Source: an uncultured Peptococcaceae bacterium
GTDB taxonomy: Bacteria > Bacillota > Peptococcia > Peptococcales > Peptococcaceae
Direction: 5' to 3'
Assembly: GCA_900556545.1 (NCBI GenBank)
Contig: USPE01000040.1
Span: 1-11,391 of the forward strand
DNA: 11,391 bases
A program made the position numbers and the translations under genes. Below, piece by piece: positions 6,194-11,391 of this stretch. Numbering within the stretch: the stretch's first letter is position 1; each line of letters starts with the position of its first letter. Under the pieces are notes generated by a model, which did no database searches, had not been told where the DNA came from, and worked only from the letters and a program-made list of their open reading frames with translations.

Positions 6194-6213
6194 ATGAATT
6201 GCTTACAATTCAT
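6194..6213. promoter_or_regulatory. palindromic operator at the DUF1858 promoter
   Basis: ATGAATTG-CTTA-CAATTCAT is a perfect 8-bp inverted repeat with a four-base centre, directly after the -10 hexamer and covering the expected transcription start near 6207. It is well placed for repression; a short RNA hairpin at the 5' end that stabilises the transcript is the alternative. Confidence 0.65.
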
Positions 6214-6242
6214 AGTATAACAAAGGAATTATTTTTTTGCAA
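6214..6242 (-). promoter_or_regulatory. promoter of the DUF1858 gene
   Basis: On the minus strand, TTGCAA (6237-6242) is followed by a 17-base spacer and TATACT (6214-6219). The same hexamers and spacing occur at 9724-9752. Confidence 0.75.
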
Positions 6243-6301
6243 ACTTTTAATGAAAAGAATATTTTATTGTGATAAACTATATAGATAATGGAGGGAATTA
6301 T

Positions 6302-6640
6302 ATGTTAATTTTTAGTTATGTCATTTCCGCAGCGCTGGAGGCGACTCTGTCTTATTTGTTATATATGGCCACAGGAGAAATTCCGGTGATTTATGTATTG
6401 CTTTTGATCAGCAGTCTGTTGTCTATTCCTATTGAATGCAGTGCTGCAGGAGAATTGGTGCGTCAGGCTATGAAAGCAGAGGGTAAAAATATTGACCAGT
6501 TTGATATTATGTCTAACTGGGGACGGTCTTTTTTGTATCTCTGTGTTTGGGCTGGTTATTTGGATGCCGAAACCGGCGGTGTGCTGGCCTGTGTTTGTAT
6601 TGGCGCTGCCATGCTGCTGGGCATTTTGCGGTTTCGGTAA
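6302..6640 (+). CDS. small membrane protein of unknown function
   Basis: The 112-residue protein is not one I recognise. It has an N-terminal hydrophobic hairpin (about residues 2-22 and 28-43, including EIPVIYVLLLISSLLSIPIEC). A hydrophilic stretch of about 40 residues follows (GELVRQAMKAEGKNIDQFDIMSNWGRS), then C-terminal helices at about 73-84 and 92-109, ending in RFR. No catalytic motif is visible. The start is ATG 6302, because GGAGGG (6290-6295) lies six bases upstream; an upstream ATG at 6269 has no ribosome site. It is divergent from the DUF1858 gene and ends at a terminator shared with the OsmC gene. The codon use resembles its neighbours and the ribosome site is good, so I take it as a real gene. 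Confidence 0.8.
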   Translation: MLIFSYVISAALEATLSYLLYMATGEIPVIYVLLLISSLLSIPIECSAAGELVRQAMKAEGKNIDQFDIMSNWGRSFLYLCVWAGYLDAETGGVLACVCIGAAMLLGILRFR

Positions 6641-6663
6641 TGTAAAAAATTTTATACTAAGCA

Positions 6664-6705
6664 AAAAAGTCTGCCGGAGTATCACCATTCCTAGGCAGAC
6701 TTTTT
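6664..6705. terminator. bidirectional terminator
   Basis: AAAAAGTCTGCC (6664-6675) pairs with GGCAGACTTTTT (6694-6705), a 12-bp stem with an 18-base loop. It has T runs on both strands and separates the convergent small membrane protein gene and the osmC-family gene. Confidence 0.9.
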
Positions 6706-6726
6706 GTTTGTCGGCAATCAGCCGAA

Positions 6727-7149
6727 TTATTCATATAAGCTGTAAACGATATCGTTTAGTTCGTAAGTGACATGTTTTGCCGCTTTTAAGGATAACGCAG
6801 CAGCGCAGTAAAGATTCATGGATTCCTGCAGCGCAGCTTTGAAGATAGCAGGATCAATATCACCGGTAGCGATATAATGCAGATGTAAATCAGAAAATGC
6901 CATTGGGTATTCAGAAGGACGATCCCCTCTGACTTCTACTTTTAAGCTGTCCAGCTGCTGTCCTCGTTCTGCCATGGTTTCTACAATATCCATAGAAGAA
7001 CATGCACCTACACCGCACAACAGCAGTTCAGTAGGACGAGGCGCACAGTTGTCACCCGCCGGTTTGCCGGCATCCATTTTTACTTTATGACCGGATTCGG
7101 TGTCCGCTTCAAAGGTCATACGCTGTTCCCAATTTACAGTTACTTTCAT
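6727..7149 (-). CDS. OsmC family protein
   Basis: OsmC/Ohr-fold proteins are cytoplasmic, cysteine-based peroxide reductases or related thiol proteins. The protein has 140 residues from the chosen ATG, the normal length. The two conserved cysteines are Cys50 in PTELLLCGVGACSSMDIV and Cys115 in NLYCAAALSLKAAKHVTYEL. The SGHKVKMDAG stretch at 19-28 matches the family. The shape is closer to the general OsmC/YhfA group than to Ohr, so organic hydroperoxide reduction is possible but not assured. The start is ATG 7147-7149, because GGAGGG (7156-7161) lies six bases upstream; an upstream ATG at 7179 would add ten non-conserved residues. It is transcribed alone. Confidence 0.92.
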   Translation of the reverse strand: MKVTVNWEQRMTFEADTESGHKVKMDAGKPAGDNCAPRPTELLLCGVGACSSMDIVETMAERGQQLDSLKVEVRGDRPSEYPMAFSDLHLHYIATGDIDPAIFKAALQESMNLYCAAALSLKAAKHVTYELNDIVYSLYE

Positions 7150-7217
7150 GATAAACCCTCCAATGAAATTAATAATCATAAAACAAGTCAGACGCCAAGG
7201 GCTGTCTTTCTCTTTAT

Positions 7218-7246
7218 AGTGTAATGTTTTTTCCAGTTCTATGCAA
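7218..7246 (-). promoter_or_regulatory. probable promoter of the osmC-family gene
   Basis: On the minus strand, TTGCAT (7241-7246) is followed by a 17-base spacer and TACACT (7218-7223). The leader is about 60 nt. The hexamers each match consensus at four or five positions. Confidence 0.5.
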
Positions 7247-7278
7247 GTTATTTTACAATTTTCAGCAAATTATCCTGC

Positions 7279-7307
7279 TATACAAGCGGAACAAAATAAA
7301 GTATACT
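7279..7307 (+). promoter_or_regulatory. promoter of the MBL-fold hydrolase gene
   Basis: TATACA (7279-7284) is followed by a 17-base spacer and TATACT (7302-7307). Transcription from about 7314 gives a leader of about 64 nt. Confidence 0.55.
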
Positions 7308-7377
7308 AATGTAAGACAGCGATTGGAAAGATATGGTTTCTTTTATTTGCTGAGATACATAAGGAGGAATTGGGGTA

Positions 7378-8136
7378 ATGGTGGAATTAACAGTGTTGGG
7401 AAATTACGGTCCTTATCCGGCAGCGCAGGGCGCCTGCAGCGGTTATTTGTTGAACGTGAACGGCTTTTATATTATGTTGGATTGTGGCAATGGCAGCTTC
7501 AGTAAGCTGCAAAAATATGCTGATTATACAAAGCTGGGTATTTTATTTTTGAGTCACTTGCATCCTGACCATTATTGTGATATTTATTGTTTGCGGCAGG
7601 CTTTAAAATATCAAATGCGGGAAGGTATTCGTAAAGATCCGTTGTTTGTGTATCTGCCTGAGGGACCGGAGGAAATTGCTGCCCAGATTCGGCAGTGGGA
7701 TGATGTGTTTACTGTAGTCAGTCTGGAAGAAGCGCAGGCGGCAGTCAATGACTTTAATTTGTTTCAGCTGAAATTTTTTCCGGTGCAGCATCAGATGCCT
7801 GCCTACGGTGTGCAATTTTGTATTGAGGGGGAAGCGCTGCTTACTTATACCGGTGATACCGGTTGGTTTGCGCAATTGGATACCTATTGCCAGAATAGTG
7901 CTTATCTGCTGGCGGAAGCGTCTTTGCGGAATTGTGAGATGGCTGGCTGCGGACAAAATCATATGACGGCGGGGCAAGCAGGTACATTGGCGCAAAACAG
8001 TGGAGCCCATCATCTGATTTTGACTCACTTTTTTCCAGAGACCAATTTGCACCAGCTGCAACGAGAAGCAGAGCAGAATTTTGATGGCCCCGTTTACATG
8101 AGCGCTACCGGTAAAAAATATATTTTGCAGCCTTAA
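7378..8136 (+). CDS. MBL-fold metal-dependent hydrolase (RNase Z-like/YhfI group)
   Basis: The 252-residue metallo-beta-lactamase-fold enzyme has all metal ligands in place. SHLHPDH gives His60, His62, Asp64 and His65. His138 lies in VQHQMPAYG, Asp160 in YTGDTGW and His217 in LTHFFPE. An NHMTAGQAG segment (His195) precedes the last ligand, as in COG1234-type proteins related to RNase Z and phosphodiesterases of the YhfI group. It lacks the long exosite arm of true RNase Z and is shorter, so tRNA 3' processing should not be assumed. The start is ATG 7378, with AAGGAGG at 7361-7367 ten bases upstream. It appears monocistronic, with rdgB following after a separate promoter. Substrate unknown. 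Confidence 0.9.
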   Translation: MVELTVLGNYGPYPAAQGACSGYLLNVNGFYIMLDCGNGSFSKLQKYADYTKLGILFLSHLHPDHYCDIYCLRQALKYQMREGIRKDPLFVYLPEGPEEIAAQIRQWDDVFTVVSLEEAQAAVNDFNLFQLKFFPVQHQMPAYGVQFCIEGEALLTYTGDTGWFAQLDTYCQNSAYLLAEASLRNCEMAGCGQNHMTAGQAGTLAQNSGAHHLILTHFFPETNLHQLQREAEQNFDGPVYMSATGKKYILQP

Positions 8137-8153
8137 TTCTGTGAAGAAAAGGA

Positions 8154-8183
8154 TTGAAAAAACCGGAAACAGTTGTATATAAT
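8154..8183 (+). promoter_or_regulatory. promoter of rdgB and phosphodiesterase genes
   Basis: TTGAAA (8154-8159) is followed by an 18-base spacer and TATAAT (8178-8183). This gives a leader of about 110 nt before rdgB, in which I see no strong structure. Confidence 0.7.
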
Positions 8184-8300
8184 AAAAGAAATATTAATTA
8201 GTAGAAGATAGAGCGATAAAAACAGAAAATAAGGCAGAGGCTATGTTAGTTTCAAAACGGATTTTCATTGATAAACTAAGTAAAAAGGATGGATATAATA

Positions 8301-8909
8301 ATGATGACAGAACTGGTATTGGCCAGCGGTAATCAGGGTAAAATTGCAGAATTTCAACGACTGCTGGAAAATTTGGATATTGCAGTACATTCCATGAAAG
8401 AATATCCGCAGATTGGTGAAATTGAAGAAAATGGCGCTACCTTTGCAGAAAATGCGCTGATTAAGGCACGCGCGGTTTGCAAAGCCACCGGCAAGCCGGC
8501 ATTGGCTGATGATTCGGGGTTAATGGTGGATGCGCTGAACGGTGCGCCGGGCATTTATTCGGCTCGGTTTGCCGGTTCTCAGCATGATGATGCTGCCAAC
8601 AATGCTAAGCTGCTGCAACTGTTGGAACCTGTGGAGGATGGGCAGCGGACAGGCAGTTTTTTCTGTGCCATTGCCATTGTTTTGCCTGATGGCAGAGAGT
8701 ATACAGTAGAAGGCAGTTGTTCAGGAAAAATTCTGCGGCAGTTGGAGGGCGACGGTGGTTTTGGATATGATCCGCTTTTCTATGTGGAGGAATTGGGGAA
8801 AACCTTTGCCCAATTATCCATGGCCGAAAAAAATCAGATTAGCCATCGGGGCAGAGCCAATCAGAAAGCGGTGGCAATTTTGCAGCAGTTAAAAGGAGAA
8901 TCCAGATAA
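8301..8909 (+). CDS. rdgB: RdgB/HAM1 family non-canonical purine NTP pyrophosphatase
   Basis: This enzyme hydrolyses dITP, ITP and XTP to the monophosphate and pyrophosphate, cleaning deaminated purines from the nucleotide pool. From ATG 8301 it has 202 residues, the family norm. The family motifs are all present: SGNQGKIAEF (9-18), the acidic catalytic ADDSGLMVDALNGAPGIYSARFAG (69-92, with Asp70 and Asp71), GDGGFGYDPLFY (150-161) and SHRGRA (181-186). Three start codons in frame are possible (8289, 8301 and 8304). The ribosome site AAAAAGGATGG (8282-8292) overlaps the first and fits 8301 or 8304. It is followed after 16 bases by a phosphodiesterase gene, a common pairing in Firmicutes, so the two form an operon. 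Confidence 0.96.
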   Translation: MMTELVLASGNQGKIAEFQRLLENLDIAVHSMKEYPQIGEIEENGATFAENALIKARAVCKATGKPALADDSGLMVDALNGAPGIYSARFAGSQHDDAANNAKLLQLLEPVEDGQRTGSFFCAIAIVLPDGREYTVEGSCSGKILRQLEGDGGFGYDPLFYVEELGKTFAQLSMAEKNQISHRGRANQKAVAILQQLKGESR

Positions 8910-8925
8910 AGAAAGGAACGCAGTT

Positions 8926-9423
8926 ATGAAAATAGCAGTAGTAAGCGATACCCACGGTAACTGGCAGCTGATTGAGAAAGCGTTGCGGGAGGAACCTGTG
9001 GATTATTTAATGTTTTTGGGCGACAATGCTGAGGACGGTCGGCAATTGGAGCGCTCACTGGGGGTTACTGCATTTATTGTGCAGGGAAATTGTGATTATT
9101 CCGATCCGGCACCGGTAGAACAGATGGTGGAATTAGGCGGTTGGCAGTTTTGGTTATGCCATGGCCACTCCTGTTTTGTGAAGGAAAATTTAACATGGCT
9201 GTGGGCAGAAGCACGGGATAGAAAAGTGGATTTTGCATTATATGGACATACTCATCAGGCATTTTATGAAGAACGTGATGGTATTACTGTGATCAATCCC
9301 GGTGCGGTCAGTATGCTGGATTTGGTAATTGGGACAGCTTCCTGGGGGCTTTTGACCTTATCTGATAAAAAAGATGAAAATTTTTTCAAAAAATATGAAA
9401 AAAAAGCTTGCCAAAAGAGTTAG
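8926..9423 (+). CDS. YfcE/MJ0936 family metallophosphoesterase
   Basis: The 165-residue calcineurin-like phosphodiesterase has the full metal-binding set: SDTHGN (Asp8, His10), GDNAED (Asp33), GNCD (Asn55), CHGH (His79, His81), GHTH (His108, His110) and the closing INPGAVS. Members of the MJ0936/YfcE group cleave model phosphodiesters; the natural substrate is usually not known. The C-terminus is unusually lysine-rich (DKKDENFFKKYEKKACQKS). AAAGGAA lies upstream of the ATG. It is the second gene of the rdgB operon. The tRNA-Pro promoter begins inside its last codons, and no terminator separates the two, so some read-through into the tRNA is likely. Confidence 0.93.
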   Translation: MKIAVVSDTHGNWQLIEKALREEPVDYLMFLGDNAEDGRQLERSLGVTAFIVQGNCDYSDPAPVEQMVELGGWQFWLCHGHSCFVKENLTWLWAEARDRKVDFALYGHTHQAFYEERDGITVINPGAVSMLDLVIGTASWGLLTLSDKKDENFFKKYEKKACQKS

Positions 9424-9436
9424 AATCTGATAGAAT
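9408..9436 (+). promoter_or_regulatory. promoter of tRNA-Pro, nested in the phosphodiesterase gene
   Basis: TTGCCA (9408-9413) is followed by a 17-base spacer and TAGAAT (9431-9436), preceded by an extended -10 TGA. The -35 lies in the last codons of the preceding gene. Transcription from about 9443 leaves about 22 nt of 5' leader for RNase P. Confidence 0.75.
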
Positions 9437-9464
9437 AACTTTCGTCGTCAGGACAAAGGAACAA

Positions 9465-9538
9465 CGGGGTGTGGCTCAGTTTGGTAGAGTACGTGGTTTG
9501 GGACCATGGGGCCGGGGGTTCGAATCCCTCCACCCCGA
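9465..9538 (+). tRNA. tRNA-Pro (anticodon UGG)
   Basis: A complete 74-nt cloverleaf is present. The acceptor stem is CGGGGTG/CACCCCG (9465-9471 and 9531-9537) with discriminator A 9538. The D stem is GCTC/GAGT with a G-T pair. The anticodon stem is CGTGG/CCATG around the loop TTTGGGA, giving anticodon TGG at 9499-9501 and G37 as in proline tRNAs. The T stem is GGGGG/CCCTC with loop TTCGAAT. The 3' CCA is not encoded (ACT follows), so it must be added by nucleotidyltransferase. UGG reads all or most proline codons by wobble. Confidence 0.98.
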
Positions 9539-9614
9539 CTTAACAATTTTAATCTGAATACTTTGTATGTCACAAAAAATTGCGTTATCTTGATACATGA
9601 ATTAGTTACTGAAT

Positions 9615-9639
9615 AGCTGCTCAGATGAGCAGCTTTTTG
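9615..9639 (+). terminator. terminator downstream of tRNA-Pro
   Basis: AGCTGCTCA (9615-9623) pairs with TGAGCAGCT (9626-9634), followed by a T run to 9638. The tight loop will open to four or six bases. The AT-rich DNA from 9640 to 9720 shows no gene. Confidence 0.8.
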
Positions 9640-9723
9640 CATAAAAAATACTCTTTCCTGTTAGTACAGAAAAAGCTTAAACTATATACTTTCTAAATTA
9701 TAAACAAAAAATTATTGAGGATA

Positions 9724-9752
9724 TTGCAAATTCATTTTGCATATGCTATACT
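9724..9752 (+). promoter_or_regulatory. promoter of candidate small RNA
   Basis: TTGCAA (9724-9729) is followed by a 17-base spacer and TATACT (9747-9752), with an extended -10 TGC directly before it. Transcription should start near 9759. Confidence 0.75.
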
Positions 9753-9758
9753 GTGCCT

Positions 9759-9831
9759 AGGCAATAGGAATTGTGATGGATTCCAATGTTAGACATGAAA
9801 ACCCCAGTAGTTGTCGCTACTGGGGTTTTTT
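9759..9831 (+). ncRNA. candidate small non-coding RNA of about 73 nt
   Basis: A strong extended -10 promoter ends at 9752. About 73 bases later a 13-bp GC-rich hairpin closes with a six-T tail. Between them is a small hairpin, GGAAT/ATTCC (9767-9784, loop TGTGATGG), and a weaker ATGT/ACAT pair. No open frame finishes inside: the only ATG with a hint of a ribosome site (9776) runs straight through the terminator. The region is not the leader of a plus-strand gene, because the next gene is on the other strand. I do not recognise it as a known RNA family or riboswitch. The terminator also serves the HAD gene coming from the right, so the alternative is that only the terminator is functional. Confidence 0.5.
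9798..9831. terminator. strong bidirectional terminator
   Basis: AAAACCCCAGTAG (9798-9810) pairs perfectly with CTACTGGGGTTTT (9817-9829) around the loop TTGTCG, with T6 on the plus strand (9826-9831) and T4 on the minus strand. It ends the candidate small RNA (plus) and the HAD phosphatase gene (minus). Confidence 0.92.
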
Positions 9832-9876
9832 GATTGAACTATATGATCCAATCATAAATATCTTGGTGCAGCACTT

Positions 9877-10602
9877 TTACAACAGCTCTGTATAACTGTC
9901 AATTTGATAATCTGCCAATGCGCCAATCTGCTCCCGTTCAGCATCGGAATATACATCATATACTGCCACTGCAGCAATTCCTGCATGCTTGGCAGCTTCC
10001 ATACCAATTAACGAATCTTCAAAAATCAGACATTCTTCGGTCGATACCTGCAATTCTTTCAGCACGCGCAAATAAATTTCCGGATTGGGTTTTATCTCTT
10101 TGGCATCCTCCCGGGTGTAAATACGTGTAAAATATTCATCCATGTTGGCCTTCTCTTTTATCCGCGTATTTTCCGTTCTGTAAATATCCATATTGTTTCG
10201 TCTGGTCGTGCTGGCAATGACCAATGTATAGCCGGCCGTCTTCAATGCTTTGATAACATGCTCTGCATCTTTTTTATAATCAATTTCATAGCGCAAATAA
10301 TCCTGCGCAATCTGATACCGCAGCGTATGAATCTCTTCTGCATGCAACGACGACTGATATTTTTTCCCTAAATATGCGCAGTAAGCCAGATAGGGATTTT
10401 CTGCTGCATGGAACTGCCGCAAAACGGTATCCCGCTGTTCCTGTACCGATTCTAAATCGGTTCTGCCATCGGTGCGAATCTGTTCAATGAGTTTCTCATC
10501 AACGGCATTCCAGATTCCCACCGAATCAATCAGAGTTCCATCCATATCAAAAATAATTACCTTTTTTCCCTGCAGCATCTCTTGCAATTTTTCATTCTCC
10601 AT
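9877..10602 (-). CDS. HAD-superfamily phosphatase (beta-phosphoglucomutase-like)
   Basis: The 241-residue haloacid dehalogenase-type hydrolase has all four motifs. Motif I is FDMDGTLIDS with nucleophile Asp19 and acid/base Asp21. Motif II is VIASTTRR (Ser131 or Thr132), motif III is Lys171 in EIKPNPEIYLR, and motif IV is FEDSLIGMEAAKHAG (Glu195, Asp196). A helical cap lies between motifs I and II (about residues 30-110), the subclass I arrangement of beta-phosphoglucomutase and phosphoglycolate phosphatase relatives. The motif III-IV region is typical of the PGMB-like group. The substrate cannot be predicted. The start is uncertain: the ATG at 10602 has only a distant AAAAGGA (spacing about 16), and a TTG at codon 6 with GGAG nine bases upstream is an alternative. 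It lies downstream of the mog-like gene but is separated from it by a terminator. Confidence 0.9.
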   Translation of the reverse strand: MENEKLQEMLQGKKVIIFDMDGTLIDSVGIWNAVDEKLIEQIRTDGRTDLESVQEQRDTVLRQFHAAENPYLAYCAYLGKKYQSSLHAEEIHTLRYQIAQDYLRYEIDYKKDAEHVIKALKTAGYTLVIASTTRRNNMDIYRTENTRIKEKANMDEYFTRIYTREDAKEIKPNPEIYLRVLKELQVSTEECLIFEDSLIGMEAAKHAGIAAVAVYDVYSDAEREQIGALADYQIDSYTELL

Positions 10603-10717
10603 ATTGTTGCTCTAACCGTCCTTTTCTAACATATCGTTTGTCCCGTCTGATAAAAAAACAGACTCGGCATAATCGTATTTCCATAAATAAAACCGTACCA
10701 AATCAAACATACTTCAC

Positions 10718-10751
10718 AAAAAACAGCCCCAGTATCAACGACTGTGGCTGT
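10718..10751 (-). terminator. terminator of the mog-like gene
   Basis: On the minus strand, ACAGCCACAGT (10741-10751) pairs with ACTGGGGCTGT (10723-10733) with one mismatch. It is followed by a T6 run (complement of 10718-10723). The stretch from 10603 to 10717 holds no gene; a small GTCTG/CAGAC dyad with an A/T-rich loop is visible near 10645-10665. Confidence 0.85.
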
Positions 10752-10759
10752 CTTGCTCC

Positions 10760-11251
10760 TTATGATCTGGCGCATTCGGTTGCTTCGCCCCGCAAAATTT
10801 CCAACCCGTGAGCCAGTTCGGTAATCACATATTCCAAATTTTCGCGGACAGCCTTTGGACTGCCCGGCAGATTAATGATCAATGTCTTTTCCCGAATACC
10901 GGCCACAGCCCGGCTCAGCATAGCCCGTTTGGTAATCTGTAAACTGTTTAGCCGCATCGCCTCCGGAATCCCCGGCACTTGCCGTTCTATCACATCCAAA
11001 GTAGCCTCTGGGGTCCAATCCCGCGGCGAAAACCCAGTGCCGCCGGTAGTTAAAATCAAGTCCGCCTGCTGCTGCACACAAATCCGTTCCATTTCCTCTG
11101 CCAATAGCTGCCGTTCATCAGGCAAAATGACCTGATACACCACTTCATACCCATTCTGTTCCAGAATTTCCCGAATTACAGAACCGCTGACATCTTCACG
11201 CTGCCCTTTTGCTCCTTTATCGCTGGCAGTAATAATTGCTGCTCGAAACAC
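10760..11251 (-). CDS. molybdenum cofactor biosynthesis protein, Mog/MoaB type
   Basis: The MogA/MoaB-fold protein acts late in molybdenum cofactor synthesis, where Mog adenylylates molybdopterin before metal insertion. It has 163 residues, the usual length. It begins FRAAIITASDKGAKGQREDVSG (2-23). The molybdopterin-binding signature TTGGTGFSPRDWTPEAT is at 68-84, followed by PGIPEAMR (93-100), RAMLSRAVAGIR (109-120) and INLPGSPKAV (126-135). I choose GTG 11251 rather than ATG 11257: AAGGAGG (11259-11265) is one base from the ATG but seven from the GTG, and family members start at M-F/Y-R. It lies 47 bp after the probable moaA end on the same strand and ends at its own terminator, so it is part of a Moco operon. 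Mog and MoaB cannot be separated safely by eye. Confidence 0.93.
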   Translation of the reverse strand: MFRAAIITASDKGAKGQREDVSGSVIREILEQNGYEVVYQVILPDERQLLAEEMERICVQQQADLILTTGGTGFSPRDWTPEATLDVIERQVPGIPEAMRLNSLQITKRAMLSRAVAGIREKTLIINLPGSPKAVRENLEYVITELAHGLEILRGEATECARS

Positions 11252-11298
11252 GCTCATTCCTCCTTCAATTCTACTGTATCAACATTTTTCATTTCTGC

Positions 11299-11391
11299 TT
11301 AACCGCCAACCTGAAACATTTGACGAGAATCGGTATCTTCGGCATACTCTTTATCATAAAAATGATGTTCCAGCGGCTTTTCCAATATCAT
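11299..11391 (-). CDS. moaA: C-terminal end of probable GTP 3',8-cyclase MoaA (partial)
   Basis: A reading frame enters from the right edge and gives 30 residues (beginning ILEKPLEHHFYDKEYAEDT) ending in RQMFQVGG before a TAA at 11299-11301. A Gly-Gly C-terminus preceded by a conserved R.M...GG pattern is typical of MoaA, whose last residues insert into the active site for cyclisation of GTP. The adjacent mog-like gene on the same strand supports this. Only the tail is seen, so no radical-SAM motif can be checked. Another protein ending in GG, such as MoaD-like or a different Moco gene, is possible but less likely. Confidence 0.65.
   Translation of the reverse strand: MILEKPLEHHFYDKEYAEDTDSRQMFQVGG

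Noticed and set aside
9448..9642. Minus-strand ORF containing GGGIRTPGPMVPNHVLYQTEPHPVV
   Set aside because: It is the reverse complement of tRNA-Pro. This peptide is a well-known false ORF produced by tRNA genes and is not a protein.
9759..9797. Known riboswitch (preQ1, fluoride, guanidine, Moco) upstream of a gene
   Set aside because: None of the core motifs of these classes is present, and the downstream gene is on the opposite strand.
9776..9896. Small ORF beginning MDSNVRHENP on the plus strand
   Set aside because: It runs through the strong terminator at 9798-9831 and overlaps the end of the HAD gene. A gene would not be interrupted by its own terminator.
1..11391. CRISPR array, toxin-antitoxin pair, defence island or complete prophage
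   Set aside because: I searched by eye for regularly spaced repeats, phage structural genes, nucleases and integrases and found none. The XRE/DUF2178 pair alone does not show a toxin-antitoxin system.

Overview
The window looks like part of a low-to-mid GC, anaerobic Bacillota (Firmicutes) chromosome, possibly a Negativicutes. The evidence is strong AAGGAGG-type ribosome sites, several TTG/GTG starts that the Shine-Dalgarno spacing fixes, ackA-pta fermentation genes, a CxxC DUF1858 protein and AzlCD. The class-level placement is inference only. Most of the window is ordinary core chromosome with short operons and clear intrinsic terminators.

Left part (1-~1150): an AT-rich accessory segment. 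It holds the 3' end of an unidentified, truncated reading frame, then a minus-strand two-gene cassette of an XRE-family repressor and a four-helix DUF2178-like membrane protein. The cassette has a near-consensus promoter with three copies of a 16-bp dyad operator around it. Beyond it lies about 230 bp of apparently non-coding DNA that may contain a decayed insertion-sequence end.

Centre (1155-4565): a perfect-consensus promoter drives ackA-pta (acetyl-CoA to acetate with ATP formation), closed by a terminator. A single-gene unit for a metal-dependent cyclase/kynurenine formamidase-like hydrolase follows, with its own terminator. Then, on the minus strand, come azlC-azlD (branched-chain amino acid exporter, 4-bp overlap, a perfect 17-bp palindrome in the leader) and a small DUF1858 protein whose promoter overlaps another perfect palindrome. 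Next are a small unknown membrane protein (plus) and an OsmC-family protein (minus), which share a bidirectional terminator.

Right part (7279-11391): an MBL-fold hydrolase, rdgB (dITP/XTP pyrophosphatase) with a YfcE/MJ0936-type phosphodiesterase, and tRNA-Pro(UGG), whose promoter lies inside the end of the preceding gene. A well-formed promoter-to-terminator unit of about 73 nt without a convincing ORF is a candidate small RNA. On the minus strand are a HAD phosphatase, a Mog/MoaB-type molybdenum cofactor protein and the last 30 residues of what is probably MoaA.

I see no defence system, CRISPR array, prophage or complete mobile element. The most interesting items are the candidate small RNA at 9759-9831, the triple operator of the XRE/DUF2178 cassette, and the two undescribed operator-like palindromes at azlC and the DUF1858 gene.
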